Shown piece by piece: positions 1 through 14,200 of a stretch of DNA of 64,000 nt (its first letter is position 1; each line of letters begins with the position of its first letter). The DNA lies in contig CP053148.1 in assembly GCA_014607495.2 (NCBI GenBank), positions 15,562,001 to 15,626,000 of the forward strand. Direction: 5' to 3'. The DNA is from Carposina sasakii. Its lineage: Eukaryota; Arthropoda; Insecta; Lepidoptera; Carposinidae. Position numbers and translations under genes: made by a program. The notes under the pieces were generated by a model. It saw nothing but the letters and a program-made list of their open reading frames with translations, did no database searches and was not told the origin of the DNA.

Positions 1-2985
1 CTGATTAGTTTGCGCGAGACAAACTTCCAAAGTAAAAATGTGTAACTTCTAAAACAAGAGAATTGTAACTGTAACTTCTAAAATAAGAGAATAATAAAAC
101 TAATAAATACATATGCAAACTTCCACCGAAAATTGGTTTCAACGAGGTCTAGTAAGTAGTTTTTTTTTAATACGTTATAAATCGTAAACTGCAATTTACC
201 TTTCTTACGGAACCCTTCATGGGCGAGTCCGACTCGCACTTGGCCGCCTTTTTCTCTATTTTTGTGTGAAAATCTTAATGCGGTTCATGGAATACATCCA
301 CTTACCCAGTTTCAACAGTATAGTTGTTATAGTTTCGGAAAAAAGTGGCTGTGACATACGGACGGACAGACAGACAGACATGACAAAACTATAAGGGTTC
401 CGTTTTTTGCCATTTGGCTACGGAACCCTAAAAAAGCATTCCGGAAAAAAACAAAATAAATAAATCCTATTGAAATTTTCATTGCGTCCAACATTGAGAT
501 GAGGTCTACGTTTATTGTGCAACTATAAAGGGAAGAATTTTGCAAAAGGCCTTATAAAACGCATTACGGCAATGTAAGGCTTTGTTATTTTGCGGGGGCA
601 GAAACTTATTCATCCCGCAAATCCGTCCATGTATGAGCCAAATCCCGCCCGGTCACCGCTGATTGCATTGTCATGTCTAAGTAGGGCGACCCCACTTTCG
701 TATAATCGATATATTTTCTGGATATCTAAATTTTTCGCAGAGATGTACCTATATAGATGGCCCTGGGGGCGTGGTCGGTATGAGTGGAGTTTGAGCAAAA
801 TGCGTAAACTTTTTTGTAGGTAGTGACACAGAAAATGTGGTGATACACATAGTAACTAGCGCCATCCTTCATCGGAACTATTCTATGAAACTGACAATTT
901 GATGGCTTACATCAGAACTCAAATAAATTTGGCTCGGGAGCCCATCTTTCGTTTGTTTCTGATATCTATGAAAAATTTTGATTCGTGCAATACCTGTGGT
1001 ATAATTCCACAATGTAATATTGAACGCTAGATTAGAAAAAGATATGAATGCCAGTTTGCTCGATTAACGTGATGGACTTATATAAAATCTTGTGAAGGTT
1101 CAAACTATTATAGAGTAGATATTTATTTATTTATTTATGTTATTCGGGATATTTACAACGTTATAAATAGATAGATACAGAGATAACTTACAAAAGAATG
1201 GTCAATTCAAAAATTCCACAAAATTTTCACAAAACAATAAGTTAAGTCGACATATCGTTTTTAAAAGGTTACAAATAGTACAACAATTAACCGCACAAGG
1301 TACATAAAACCATGTATATCAGCGTGTTATTGCAATATATTTACAGCGATCTCTTATATAAAAAAATAATGTATCTAGAATATTCCATATGCCATCCATT
1401 ATCATATATTATTAATATTCTAAATGTTACCAAACATGGTTACTCTACTTCTACTGGACAAAGTAAAAATAAAACATATTGAATCTTGTATTGGCACCAT
1501 AGAGGTTAAAACAGCATAAACGTAACAATGCTACAACTTGTCTACAAGCTTTCTATGCGCATAGTGGAAACGTAACGGTGTTTCAACTTAACCCCTCGTT
1601 ATACCACAGCAGCAGTTTTCATGGATATGTAAGTATTTAAGGAGTTGCATTACCTAATAGTATAAATACTATGGTATCAGTTTGTAAAACACGCCCGACG
1701 TGAGTAGAATGTCCGCCGACCCCCGCAACATGAGCCCGGTGTGATGTATGTGTTTCCTTTTGACGTGGAATTTATCGAGGTGTTTATAGTTTGTAATGGC
1801 TGTAATATAATTAATATGTCCTCGTATCACCTGTTTTATAAATTAAAACTGAAACTAAAAATGAAAACTAAAATCTACGATCTATCGTCATCTATTATTG
1901 CATATGTTTTATTTTGCATTTTTTAACATAATTCCTGCATAATTCGAAAGTCTACCTGTCACAATTTTTTAAGGGTCATAGGCTCATGTACCTGTGTGAC
2001 GTATCTCATGGGATATTCTATACTTTCTAGTTTTTACAATTTATTTAAGAATGGGTTAATAGGAATTCTAGTACATACCTATATAAATTAATACCTGTAC
2101 GAGTACTTAGGCAAATTCTGTCATCGTATCTACGCTTATGTTCAATTATTATTATGTGGTTCAAAGAACAGCATGTCATTATTTAATAATAATATTGTCC
2201 TATATGTAACCAATGCATTCTGTTTTTTATTCCATATTAAACAGTTTGCCCCATGTAGTGTTAATAGTTTTAAAAATTTACTGCTTACCTATTAAATATA
2301 TCTAGGTAGGTATATTAATAATTTCGGAAATTAAAGTCATAAATTTATAATACTCTAATGTTCAACTTCTACACAACTTTTTTGGTGGAAAGATCAAGAG
2401 TTAAAGGTTTATAGTAAAAAGGTCCTATTAAGATTGATATAGATACATATCTATACGGTTTAGTGCCATCTACACTCCAGAGGGGAGCAAAGTTTAGAAA
2501 CTAAAACAATAAGTGGACACTTCTTGTCACGCACTCAGTTTTAGAAAGCAGATGTTCCGAGGTCAGTTGATATCGATTTGGAAGAACAGAGACCGAGTAC
2601 TTACCTACTTAGACTTTGTTGAGTAGCGATTCAATATAGTGATAAATACATACATAATATACACCGCTGTATTCCTGAAATTGAGTAGGCAGAATTGCAG
2701 GGTCATACAGGAGATCCCTTAGCCACGTTTAGTATAAAGGGGCCAGATGTTAATGATCAGTTTTAACGCCATTTGGTTTGCTGCAAGAAGAAATTGTAGA
2801 CTACGACGGTATCTCCATCTCGCGTTCAATATTTAATAATACATATATCGAGTTATTGATAATTCAAAATCTGCACTGTAACGATTCACATAATCTAATG
2901 TAATAATTTAAAAAAAGTTAATTTCATTTATTAGTGCCTGTATACACAATTATATGTACATGTGACCTGTAACACAGTTATAACG
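1..2985. other. Non-coding, AT-rich; one repeat copy at 201-436
   Basis: Apart from the GGTTCCG repeat at the left end, this stretch has only short chance reading frames. 2685-2760 shows a weak copy of the 'agatccc..agccacgtt' repeat also seen at 22033 and 36410. No exon-like segment with splice sites and homology was found. Confidence 0.6.
201..436 (-). repeat. GGTTCCG-type interspersed repeat
   Basis: It begins with ACGGAACCCTTCATG followed by GCGAGTCCGACTCGCACTTG, and ends with GGACGGACAGACAGACAGAC and GGTTCCGTTTTTTGCC. The same signature recurs at 28719-28990 and 33603-34198, so it is a dispersed family, here on the minus strand relative to the 'GGCCAAGTGCGAGTCGGACTCG' orientation. Confidence 0.75.
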
Positions 2986-3696
2986 AACTAGCATAGGCCA
3001 CAGGGCCTCTATTTTTTTCTAGAGTCTGTAATTTGGTACCAATAAACAATTATTATTATTATTGTATCTCTTTCGAAATTCACGGGACTACAGAGTCCCG
3101 GTTTTTAAGAGGCTTGCATCGGGCCGTAGCCAAGATGTAGAGGCCCTTAAGAGAGCATTAATATGGTATGGGATACACATGACGGATACCATCACCGAGC
3201 GCGCCATTAATATGGTATGATACACCCGGTGATGGTCCCCACCATGTGCATAGACTATTGGAGTGCAGATCTAAGTCGTGCGATGGAAAACTAAGGTCAT
3301 GGGCTATAGGGTTGAGTGTTGGGTGGCTGGATAAGGGCTATTTCATATAGGGAGACTATCGGACGCCTGCCATTACAATCTAGTCCCAAAACTGTTAGGT
3401 GGCAGGCGGTGACTTGCCGCCCGTAATTTAAGGCCATGAGGTGGGCATCCCATAAGTAGCGCATGCCGGGGAGGCAACACCGGCGCGGGCGGCTAAGGGT
3501 GCAGAGAGGTGAGACTGCGGGGCCTGGAGCAAAGGTTCCGCTCTTGCGCTGTTCCCTCCTAGCCGGCCAATGAAGACAAGCTAAGAGTCGAGGGCCAAAG
3601 ATGGTAAAGTGGCTCTCTGAACTCGGGTCCGTGGTGACGCCAATCACCAACAGCTTCGCCACAAAGCTGCCCTGCGGGCTTATTATTATTATTATA
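2986..3696 (+). repeat. Retroelement-like tails with (ATT)n ends
   Basis: Two GC-richer stretches end in short ATT microsatellites: ACCAATAAACAATTATTATT at 3041-3064, and CTGCGGGCTTATTATTATTA near 3675-3696. This is how non-LTR element 3' tails look in insects. A 121-codon minus-strand frame at 3297-3662 lies within and shows no recognisable domain. Confidence 0.5.
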
Positions 3697-4096
3697 CTTG
3701 GAGAATAAATCTAATGTTTTAATAAATTAAATAATACGCTTCATTTGAGCTGGTCTTGGATTCAACCTTATTATAGACATGAAAATGAAAGAAGATGAAA
3801 AGCTGACCAAGGAAACGATAATCCCTAACAGTGACAAATGCTAGTAGTTTACATCAGAGACAATGCCCGAGTTCCATGCACGGATGGTGATGCAGCTGAT
3901 GTATTTAGAGAAGGAAGCCCAGTATAGCATCAATATAGGTATAGGATAAAATATATTCCTGGCCACAAAATTGATTTTACGAATATTTTTCAAGGGCCTA
4001 CCCATATTATTCATCCAATATAGGTTATGTTAGTAGGGTTTTAAATACATTTCGGCATGTTTTAGTTTTACTAGTCCGTACATGATTATAATAATA

Positions 4097-4410
4097 ACTA
4101 GTGGACGCCCGCGACTCCGTCTGCGTGGACTACAGAAAAAACAAAATGTCAAAATTATCCAGGATAAAAACATTTTCCCGGGATAAAAAGTAGCCCATAT
4201 GTTAAGTGGGACCTGTCACAATATATTCCTGAAAACTGCATCGAAATCGGTTCAGCCGTTTCTGAGTTCAGCGTGCACAAACGCACAGACAAACAGACAA
4301 ACCGACAAACAGACAAAAATTTAAAAAATCATCGTTTTGGGTTCTATTGCGTTGATAAAGGTCTCCTATTATATTTTATCTCATATATCTTCCATGTACA
4401 GATTGCAGTT
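4097..4410 (+). repeat. CTAGTGGACGCCCGCGACTC repeat (SINE-like), full-length copy
   Basis: Starts CTAGTGGACGCCCGCGACTC, then GGACTACAGAAAAAACAAAATG, ATCGAAATCGGTTCAGCCGT and a CAGACAAACAGACAAA microsatellite. It is closely matched by 37949-38272 (minus) and 41853-42176 (plus), and in shorter form by 21543-21697, 34473-34703 and 35157-35342. It probably retrotransposes using a LINE's machinery (inference). Confidence 0.8.
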
Positions 4411-7400
4411 ACATTTTATTATATGTATAGATAATCTCATTAATATCACAACGCAATATGGCTAAACCTGTTTGATCTAAATTAATTTAATAGGAGCCAG
4501 TAGGTAGTACAGTAATTCAATTAAGCCGATTAAGGTTTAGATGAAACGTATGTTAGAGAACATACCTAATAAGAGAATTTGGTTTAAAAAATTAATTTCG
4601 TTACGTACGTAGCCAACAGTCATTTTTAATAGATCAAAAAGGATCTCGGTTTTTTTTTAATTGAATGTATTAAGTAATTTATTTACAATAAATAATAATA
4701 TACGGAAAGGTAAACGTATCTTTAACTAACAAAACTACGTAGAGCTACATCGTGAGATGTCGGTTGACCATTATAACTTTTACAAAAAAATCAACCGATC
4801 TCGAGCTGAATAGCTAGACTAACTCTTTGACCTAAGTAGCAGTCAGCATTTTGATCACGTGTAAACTCCACGAGCCACCCGGCTTAACCCAGGATGTCAA
4901 ATATTAAATGATTTTAATTATTAAATCTGATTCAAGATATTTAAAAAAATCTTTTAAAACCGGTTATTCAAATTGGCTGTTAGACGGAGCCTAACGTATC
5001 CCTTTATAGTTACATCTGAATAAAAAGGCTAAATAGGTACACATATTCCAGGTGTTCATGTACTCCAACATACGAAGTTACCAACAACCCAACTATAGTA
5101 TCACGTACCAGACGGATACAAAGTGACTAATAACGGTAACAAACAGTGACAAGAGTGTAAGTCCGTGACGTGTTAACCCCATTATCAGCGTGCGGCTTAA
5201 CCGGAGGCTTAACAGATACTGAGCTGTCGACACCGGCCGATTTATGTCTACCCGCAATTTGCGATACGGATCGGCTATTGACCAACGGATTTGTAACGGA
5301 TATGTGCCGAGAAATGGCAATGAATGAAACAAGTTCTCACTTTAAAATATTTATTTAGGTAGATAAGATTTTTTTATTATAAAGTATAGAGAAAGTTCAG
5401 GTAGAATCTGGATTGTAATCGGCGCTCTAACTAAAACTTTCTCTATTGAAAATGGTGGTTACGAAACTTGCCAGTAAAATTTCTCAAATCAAATGATTTA
5501 TTTTGCACAAAATATAACTAATGTTGTCACAGGTTGTTATAGTTTAGTCTAGTTCATACATATTTGTCATCAAAAACTTATTCTATTTAAAAATTCATCA
5601 TCTTTGATTTTCTTTTAGAATATAATGTACTTCCCTTTTGATATTTCTCCGCGCAAGCACTCATAGACAGATATATAGGTGCTATAGCACTCATTCCCTT
5701 GCCAAAACGATTACAACAAAGCGTACCTTACATCTACGAGCGCAGGTAATTAGCCGCTAAACCGTCCGGCTATAGTCACGGAGGACCGGATTTATCCGTC
5801 GGGGCGGACCGGGATCCCGCTCGCAAACATTTAAATTAATGTAATAAGAGCCGTGAAATACCCGGCTTTCGCGGATTACTGAATTTCGCCGGTGTGGTGT
5901 AGTAGCGTACGTAATGTATTGTTGTAGCTTTGGCAGGTTCAGGATCGACGAGTATCCGAAATTTGACAGTAGTAGGTATTATACTAACATCAATCTTTTG
6001 TATGTATGCATTTTGTGATGTCTTGTTTGGTTGGACTTTTAGATGCCCATCATCCTTGCAAAGAAATTTAGTAGGACTTACTATAGCAGCAGATAACACC
6101 TACATTGATACTTAACTGTCTAACTACACGACAAAATAGATCTAAAGTGCTAGGTAGGTGTAATAACAGTTAGCATTTAGGATTTCCAGTTCGGACACAT
6201 CCGGATTAGCGTCAGCGCACCTGCAGGCGACAAGCAGCGCCAATTACTCACGCTGAACGTCAGCTATGCAAACAAAAATATTTACTACCTTCAAACGATA
6301 ACTTATTGTTCTATAATCCGATAAACGCCGCCGAATCGTGTTATCGCGCTCCAAAGTGTTCGCAAGTCGCTTTACGACGCGCTGAGCCGGGGCATGCAAA
6401 CATAAAAATTCTCTATCGGGACTAATAGGAACGAAACAAATAAAAGGATACGTAAATAGGAACGCGGGATAAATTCCAGTGGGGCTCGAGTGCGCGTAAA
6501 TCCACGCGATTTGTATCAGTGACAGGGGTGCGGGCCACCCCCAGCCCCCTGCGCCCGGCGAGCTCTCCCGCTCATTCTGACAATTAATTTGACAGATAAT
6601 ATTTTTGTAACACACACTTATGTCGTGACCCCCTTACTATTGTCGCTGGTTTCTTGCCGGATTCAATAAAGTTTTCCATCTATCAAATCTCGGTGCAATG
6701 CTGTTAGCGTGTAATGTTTTTATTACATTCTGTTGAAATTACCTCAGTAGTAGCGGTAATCAACCAAGGTACTGTGCCTATATTCCATTTCTGTTTGATA
6801 CGACCACCTTTCGTTTCATTTATAGCTGTTATAAAAGTTAATTACTAATTGGGAACAAATTATATTTCTGGTACCGTAATCTGGAATATGCGGTTCCTAA
6901 ATCACATCACAAACGTTTCTTTTCAACTTGGCGGTCAAAGTAATTCTACTGCTAACTTGTTGTAAATCTTCCAAGCGAACTAATAATCCTACGTCAACTC
7001 TACTCTATATGTTCATCGCCGGTATTAGGTAATTAAGCACATCTGTGCCAAATCTTAAGGTAGCATTTTCGCTCACCTCTGATATAAATAAATCTGACGC
7101 TCTCATGATTTATAAGTTTTCGTCACAAAAGGGTGGGAAGTCAATCGGGTAACCAAAACCTTAATCAGGGAATATTAAAATTTGTTGTCGGTTTAAACAA
7201 TAGCAATTTATTCAACATAGAGAAGAGATATCCATTATTAGAATTAATCAAAGCTTATAAAACAGTTTTTTGACCTTATATATTTATTAGTACGTGTATT
7301 ATTGAGACCGTGATGATAAAATTGTAGGTGTATTAAATCCATGGTAAAATGACAAAATCAACAGCTGTTAGTCGTAACATTGATAACCGTAGCAAATGCG

Positions 7401-8923
7401 CGAGCGCAACGTGTAGCTCGTGCTACGGACTACGAACCTACTACGCGTAGATGCGTAGCATTTCACAAAATATATATGACGTGATTGATTTGTTTGTATA
7501 GATATAAAACCACTCCTTCAAGCAAACTGTGTAATGATTTTAAAACCTTTTCTTTCCTAGATAGGTCATTATGAATAAATTGTGAACACACACCGTCACC
7601 GTTAAAAAATCCCGTCGTATGAATCTGAGCCTATTTTCACAACACAAACGTAGGGTAACTGAGCCTGGCCACAGTAAAAAGCGGGCAAACATTAAACCGC
7701 AGCAGGTCACGTCTATGCAAATGTTATTTAATTAGAGCCGCTTAATAACAACTGGCGCCACTGTAAAGAGGTGCAATTACACCAATCAAATTGGAATTTT
7801 AGTCAACTAATTGCGCGACATGTTTTACTGCAGCCCTCGTGATGCCGGATCAAAAAAGCTAACGATACCATTAGTTGATATTAGATTTCCCGGTTTGAAG
7901 TCGAATTAGGTTTGTAATTGCGAAATAATGCACGCCGCATGACTGCGTGCGTTATTCTTGTTATAGTTTGTGGTGCCGTATAATAATGTTATTTGTTTAA
8001 TTGCTCATTTATTATTGGAAATCGATTATGTTAAGTAATTTTGTGAGTACATAGGTATAGTTTAATGATTTAGTTACGATTTCAGATAACTTGTACTACA
8101 GAAACATGGAAGTTATAATGTCTACTCATTAGTTTCTTAAAGAAAATTGGTACATATTATTTGTATAGTATTGAATGTATTTACTAGGATACGTCCTAAG
8201 ATAGGATTATTCTAAATTCCCATGGAAACGAGAATAACGGGAATCCTAAAGTTTACGCGGATAGAGTGTTTAACGTCCGCTTGCTTTTACCCGACTGTGC
8301 TCGAAGAAGGGTTATTTTTTTCATATTCAAATGTAGCATGTATCCAATTCCAAAAAAATCATTTAACACCATTTAGGCGACATGCCTACCAAAAAACATT
8401 ATGTCGACGCTAGAATGCGCAGATAATATTCTAATACACTAACAATTCCCTCTAAAAAATGTAATTTATCTCGTAGATACCTACCATTAGGCTTAGGAAA
8501 TAAAATAAAACTATTACAATACACCGCAGTAACAGGAGGTAATTTGCTAGTAAGTCATTTCTAGGGGGTGTTGAGTTGCGGGTGACTTGGTAAGGGTGCA
8601 GTCGCATAGGTAACTATATTTTTTATTGATACGGATATAACGGTCTACCGTCCCGAAGTACAACATCAAATGCAAATTAAATATTGTTAAAGATAATTAA
8701 TTTGTATAAGTACCTAAGGTTGGTTAACTGCCACAAAAAGTTGCCTAACTCCACAATTTATGTAGTCAAACCGAGCGCGGTAACATTCTTATTAATTGAA
8801 ATGTATGGAAGTAACTAGCACTAAGATAGTACTAGTTTAGTTGTTAGTGAACGTTATTATAAAATACCCACATGTACCTATGCATAAAATAATAACTATG
8901 TAATAGTGGTAAAAGTTAAGGTT
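4411..8923. other. Non-coding, no gene seen
   Basis: AT-rich with a GC-richer patch at 5740-6600 holding only short frames without codon structure or domain similarity. 7380-7455 repeats CTACG/GCGTAG words in both orientations. Nothing here can be named. Confidence 0.55.
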
Positions 8924-8943
8924 AAAAAAAAAAAAAAAAAAAA
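8924..8943 (+). repeat. A20 homopolymer
   Basis: Twenty adenines in a row. It may be the poly(A) end of a retroposed copy, but no recognisable body precedes it. Confidence 0.8.
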
Positions 8944-9084
8944 GATTATATATTATAGAGGTAGCCTTAGATACTTGTTCCCAAATACCGATACGACGCA
9001 CGGCACCTAATATTTAAAAATCTGCATTCACGGTGTTACAGTTTCAAAGTTAATAATACATCATATACTACAAAATTAGAAACT

Positions 9085-9216
9085 AAACACATTCACTGCC
9101 GCCGACTTCATATTTGTGTTTCCTGGGTTTTCTAGAGGTGCCATCGATGCTTATTTGCTGAATTAGGCGTTGATATCAGCATGCTAAGATAATCAGCCAG
9201 CAGCGAACGAGTTAAC
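9085..9216. mobile_element. Small inverted-repeat element (AACACATTCACTGCCG family)
   Basis: Left end AAACACATTCACTGCCGCCG, right end CAGCAGCGAACGAGTTAA, with TTTCTAGAGGTGCC inside. It matches the better preserved copy at 31481-31608, so this is a MITE-like family of about 130 bp with inverted ends. Confidence 0.6.
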
Positions 9217-9223
9217 AATGATT

Positions 9224-9335
9224 TATTATAAAATTATTAATAAAGAAGATGAAAAAAATTCTTTACCCGAGTCGGAATCGAACCCACGACCACTGCAAAC
9301 CGTGCCAGCCGCTATAACCACTAAGCCACCGGGTC
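9224..9335 (-). mobile_element. tRNA-headed SINE copy 1
   Basis: On the minus strand: GACCCGGTGGCTTAGTGGTT (A-box region), then GTGGGTTCGATTCCGACTCG (B box), with CCCG/CGGGT acceptor-stem pairing, followed by an AAAGAATTTTTTTC stretch and a TTATTAATAATTTTATAA tail. A second copy lies at 9548-9660 and a truncated one at 52659-52710. Same head and same tail point to a SINE, not a tRNA gene. Confidence 0.75.
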
Positions 9336-9547
9336 AATTACTCGGATGACGAATTTTACCATCTCTTTTCTAAATTACATATTCGCAACGTTATTCTTCA
9401 TTCCAATAGCTATACACTAGCCAAATCTCGGCAAACAAAGCTGAATCCCTCAGCACAATGTTTAAAGATGAAACGATCAACCATATCCTAACGGATTATA
9501 TTAATGGAGAAGTATTTTTATAAATTTATCTTAGTCAAGATATTATA

Positions 9548-9660
9548 TATTATAAAATTATTAATAAAGAAAATGGAAAAAAATTCTTCACCCGAGTGGG
9601 AATCGAACCCATGACCACTGCAAACCATGCCAGCCGCTATAACCACTAAGCCATCGGGTC
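9548..9660 (-). mobile_element. tRNA-headed SINE copy 2
   Basis: Near-identical to 9224-9335 over head and tail, in the same orientation, 324 bp away. The shared TTATAAAATTATTAATAAAG part lies on the same side in both copies and in the fragment at 52659. Confidence 0.75.
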
Positions 9661-10867
9661 AATTATTTGATTACTTGATTTATTGTAATAACATACAATC
9701 ATAGTTTTCAATAACTGATTAAAACAATTACCTTGCAGTTCCTGCTACATATTTTTCGGCCATTAATCGATGAAATGCACTTGACTTGAAGACTGACCTT
9801 TTTTAAATAATGCGAGAACGAAAAAAGAAGTAGCAACAAGTAGGACACGGCCTTTATCAGCGCGTAGCGGTCACAGGTGCGATGCGGGCGCGGCTTAGCG
9901 GCCCGACCGCACGGTGCCCATCGCTCTCGCTCCGTGATTTACATCGCTAATGCCGCGTTATCGAGATGCGGGAGGAAATAATACATGAAAATAACATTTA
10001 ACCGCGTTCTATATGAATAGTTCAGGTTAAAATCTAGAGATAGTAGCATGTTAGGTAACTGTAATTTCAATAGGAACCTAACTATAACAGTGTTTTGTTT
10101 TTGTGGTCCTTAAAATGCAAAGACAAGACCCAGATGATAAATTAGACCAGTGTACCTAAACTTTATGATAAAATCCTGCTGAAGAAGAAATCGAACCCTT
10201 GACCGGTCAATTTGTAGGTCCTTCGTCGTCTATTCAGCGTATTATAGTCATAGCTAAACATTCCGTTCATTATAATTACAAAAATCTAATTTAATGCTCT
10301 CCAACCCTATCAACCCCATCTTACATTTATTAACATTCCAAAAAAATGTAATCACCTTAAAAAAACTGCGCGGTACCCCGCAACGTCCGCAGAATTAGAA
10401 GGGAGCAGTTTAAAAGCCAAATAACCGTCGAATCACCGCGTTTTTCTTAAAGGAGTTGTTGTGAAGCGACGTTAAAATGATTTAGCTCCCCGTGATAGCG
10501 GCCCGGGTCGCCGACACCGCCGGCCCGGCCGCCGGCTAATAAACGCTTATCAACACCCTCATTATCACACCCTTAGCATCACTTTAATGTCTTGCTCTTG
10601 AACAAAACATATTTAATCACATTTTTTCCCGGGCGGGTGCGGGAAACTTTTTGAATTTCATAAATTCACAGCAGCGGAAAAAAACGGCTAAGTGTTCTCT
10701 CGACGGAGACGCGGAGATGAGACGGTTTATGTTTATTTGCTATAAAATCAGATTTTCGCCTTCTTAATAAAAGTGAATGTTCGTGTTTTGTTGGGTGTAT
10801 GTCGCGTATAATATTGATAATAATATTACGTATGTCAATTGGAATGCTTTTGTTTATGACTTTTTCA

Positions 10868-11236
10868 TACAGAGTGTTTTTTCGTCGCCACCCTTAACGA
10901 AGAGTACGTACTCTATACATCAAATAAAGTAAGTTTATGGCAAAAAAAACTGGGAAACAATGTAAATTTTATTTCTTGATCGGGCAAAATTTATAGTGTC
11001 CAGTGTTTATGCTAGTTTTTTCATTGACAGATATTAATTATTTCTCGTGAAAAAATCTCGCTACGTGCGTCTATGTGCATTTATGCAGAAAAACGCAGTC
11101 TATTTACTAAACTTTGGACCCTAAGATCTTGAGAACCAGACACTTCCTAGGTATGCTTCCATGGAGAAAAATGATCGTGATAATGAGGAGATTACATAGT
11201 TTTCGGGAACGTTGACGACCAAAAATTCATCCTGTA
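10868..11236 (-). mobile_element. TACAGG...CCTGTA element, 'TTTTTGGTCGTCAACGTTCC' family
   Basis: About 370 bp, ends TACAGAGTG / CATCCTGTA. Internal marks on the minus strand are GGTCGTCAACGTTCCCGAAA, TTCTCCATGGAAGCATACCT and GTACGTACTCTTCGTTAAGG. Other copies are 17111-17469, 32624-33008, 43838-44190, 54562-54936 and a fragment at 62976-63052. Short inverted ends with no coding capacity suggest a non-autonomous DNA element. Confidence 0.75.
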
Positions 11237-14200
11237 TAACAAGAGGGTAGATATTCACAACACGTGAGCCAATCGAAGGGCATAGGTTCAATGTCCGTCG
11301 GCGCTCGTCATGGCCATGTATGTACCTAGGTGAATTTATTTATTTTCTACAGATTTTAATGTAGCAAAATTTGTCACTTAGCTCGTGCCTTGGAAAGCAC
11401 GTAAAACCTGCGCCTGATCTCCAGTTGTGCTTCGGCTTGTCGTCCCACAGGACTATGAGAGTAAAGGAATAAGTAGAGAGTATAGTGACCATGACCGAAA
11501 TACGGTTTTATCGGACAATAAACAAGGCTATCATTTACAGTCCCGTGAAAAAAGTTGCGGGCATCAGTTAGTCGTTCATACTTCACAAGCACATTCGACG
11601 GTTCGTTCCTAGGATTTAGTGGTTATTTAGCTAATCCCGTCACTGTATCGGGGTCGTACGTTACCGAGCGGTGTCCCGTCGCGCCCCTCTGACCTGTCAC
11701 CCTCTTTTAAGCCCGACTTTACTGCTCGGAGACACTAAATTATAATATAACACGCCGTAAATTTCACAAACTATCTGGCCAAGACGCGACCGACTTAAGG
11801 ATTTTGTACTTTACCTATATTAGGTGGTATGGGAAAACTTTATTAGTTTTGCTTGAAGCTCCGAGAGATGATGTGGAAATCTTATATCATCCTACTAGAA
11901 AGATTGTTTTATAAATTAAACTCGCAATTAAACTCTTCTTCCACGTCCATCTAACAAATTGTGGATGCTGATACGTTTCACAATCACAATAGTACGCTGC
12001 TACGTATTTGGAGGTGTTCAGAGAGATGCGGTCAGAGGTAACAAAACACCGCGTATTTTGTGACGGTCAATAATAAAAGGAAGAAAAACATGCAATCCAA
12101 TCACAACCCAATTTAGTTTTATAATTAACTGGTAATAAATAAATAATTTTAAAAGTTTCTTATCCCTATACATTGGTAAAAGGTCAAAGCCCGAAATTTT
12201 GCTGTTCCTCGTAACATACTTTACATTGTATTGATTTGACATGCTTACTAGAGATTTGGCCATGGAAATACCTGCTGGCGAATACGTCAGTACACTAAGT
12301 AGTCTGTGCTGGCGAACAGACTTCCAAATTAAATATATCATAGTATAACTTGCCTAGCAAATCAGTCGGTACCAGGTGAACATACTGAGTTTACACTAGG
12401 ATTTGTCAAGTGTTCTTTTGAACGAAATCCTCCCCCATATTTATACTCAAAATTAAGAGCTTCCAAGCAAACAGTATCGTTGATGCGGGGAAAAAATAAA
12501 AAGGGTGTCGGCAACGAAAGTAGGAATCTACTTGTTTCTCTTTTATAGGAAGCAGCGGTAGAACCGAATTGAATATTAAATGAAATAATTTATGGCATAT
12601 TTATAATTTTGCAAATGAACAGTCTCACTCACCTTAATGAAAACGCGGAATTTTCTTTCAGTTTAATATTAAAATTAGATATTTAATCTTTGTTTCCATT
12701 TAGAAATTCTCGGATATTGTTATCAATATCGAAAGATGTTTTGAGAAGAGACACCTACCTATCCTAAATTTTCATAATGATTTAGGTATGTACATTTTAT
12801 ACTAATTATTAACTCTGTCACATGGTCTACTGGAAGAAAAATATACCTAAACTCGTTCTTGCACTTCTTTGCTGGATGCGTTCTATTCTAACGCATCGCT
12901 AACTGTGTTAAACGTAACGCGAACATAGGTATAATATAAACCATGCTTCATGGGTATAAACCTAGTGTACTTACCTATCTACTAAATAAGATAAATAGAT
13001 ATACTCGTATCTATAAAAAAAAATATATCGATATATATCTAGTGGGTATAGATAGCCTACATAAATAATTATACGATATTACAATAACTGATCATATTTA
13101 TTACAAAACATGCAAAATACAAAAAGGGCATTTCAGGACTTACCCTTTCTATGATTTGAAATGAAAGCGGGATCGAGTGTAATATCTTTTAGGGCAGAGT
13201 TCAGAAGGGGTGCATCTCGTGGCGAGTTATCGTGGACGAGCCCCGTAAATCACCTGGGATCAACAGCTATCTTTGACGGCTACCCGTGTCAACTGTCAAG
13301 TCCGAATTACACCAGCACACGTCTTTGTAAAACGACGGACGTAGGCGAGAATGCTACAATATAGTGGACCTAGAACCATGCTACATATAACAGTGGCGAC
13401 ATTCGGATATGTTGGGTACGCTATTTGTATGTGGGTTTTAAAATACCACTAAACGACCACTACTGGTGTTGGTGAATGTGGTAACAATGTATTTGTTTTG
13501 GTTGTGGTGGTTGGAAAGTCATACCTAAGTAAATAAAGTATCTCTTAGAAACTTTTCGCCACCAGGTTTTTGCTTCGCTTAGTCAATTGATTTGATACAT
13601 TTCCGGAACACTATTAAACTAGTGATAAAACAGTAATTAATTACACCTAAAGTTGGTTATCTCTGCAAATCGTTCAAAGGTCCTTAATTTTAATTAATGT
13701 CCTTAATTTCGCCTACTATAAACACTTAGAACTTTACCCACTCGCTAAGTATTTCAGAGCGGTGCATCACCTAGGAAAATTATCACGCCTTTTATACCTA
13801 CCAATATTTTAGCTGATAAAAATGAATTAAAAAATTGTACGATATGTAAAAATTTCAAATGATACCGTTGCGCATCTATGGCTATGTTTAGTCCATTTGA
13901 AAATCATAAAATATATCAATGACTCTAATAATTTAATAAGCGAACATTCATCGGTACCAGTAGACGTTAGCGAGTAGAAACAGATTCAAGAATTAAATGA
14001 AACAGTGGGCAGGTAAATGTGGGGGCGGGGGAGGTACTCCGTTAATTAAATCGTCCTTAGCGGCCTCTCGCGTTTTAATTCCACCGTTATTAACGCTGTT
14101 AAAAAGTGAGCAGATGGCACAGGGGTGGCGTAGAGGAGACATTGTATGATGTTTTTCAAAATCATAATTTCAGTGATAGGAAGCCTGTTGAACATAGGCT

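Noticed and set aside
3297..3662. 121-codon minus-strand frame
   Set aside because: Lies in a repeat-like stretch ending in (ATT)n and has no recognisable protein features.
9264..9335. tRNA gene
   Set aside because: A and B boxes are present, but three copies share a non-tRNA tail and the cloverleaf is imperfect, so it is a SINE.
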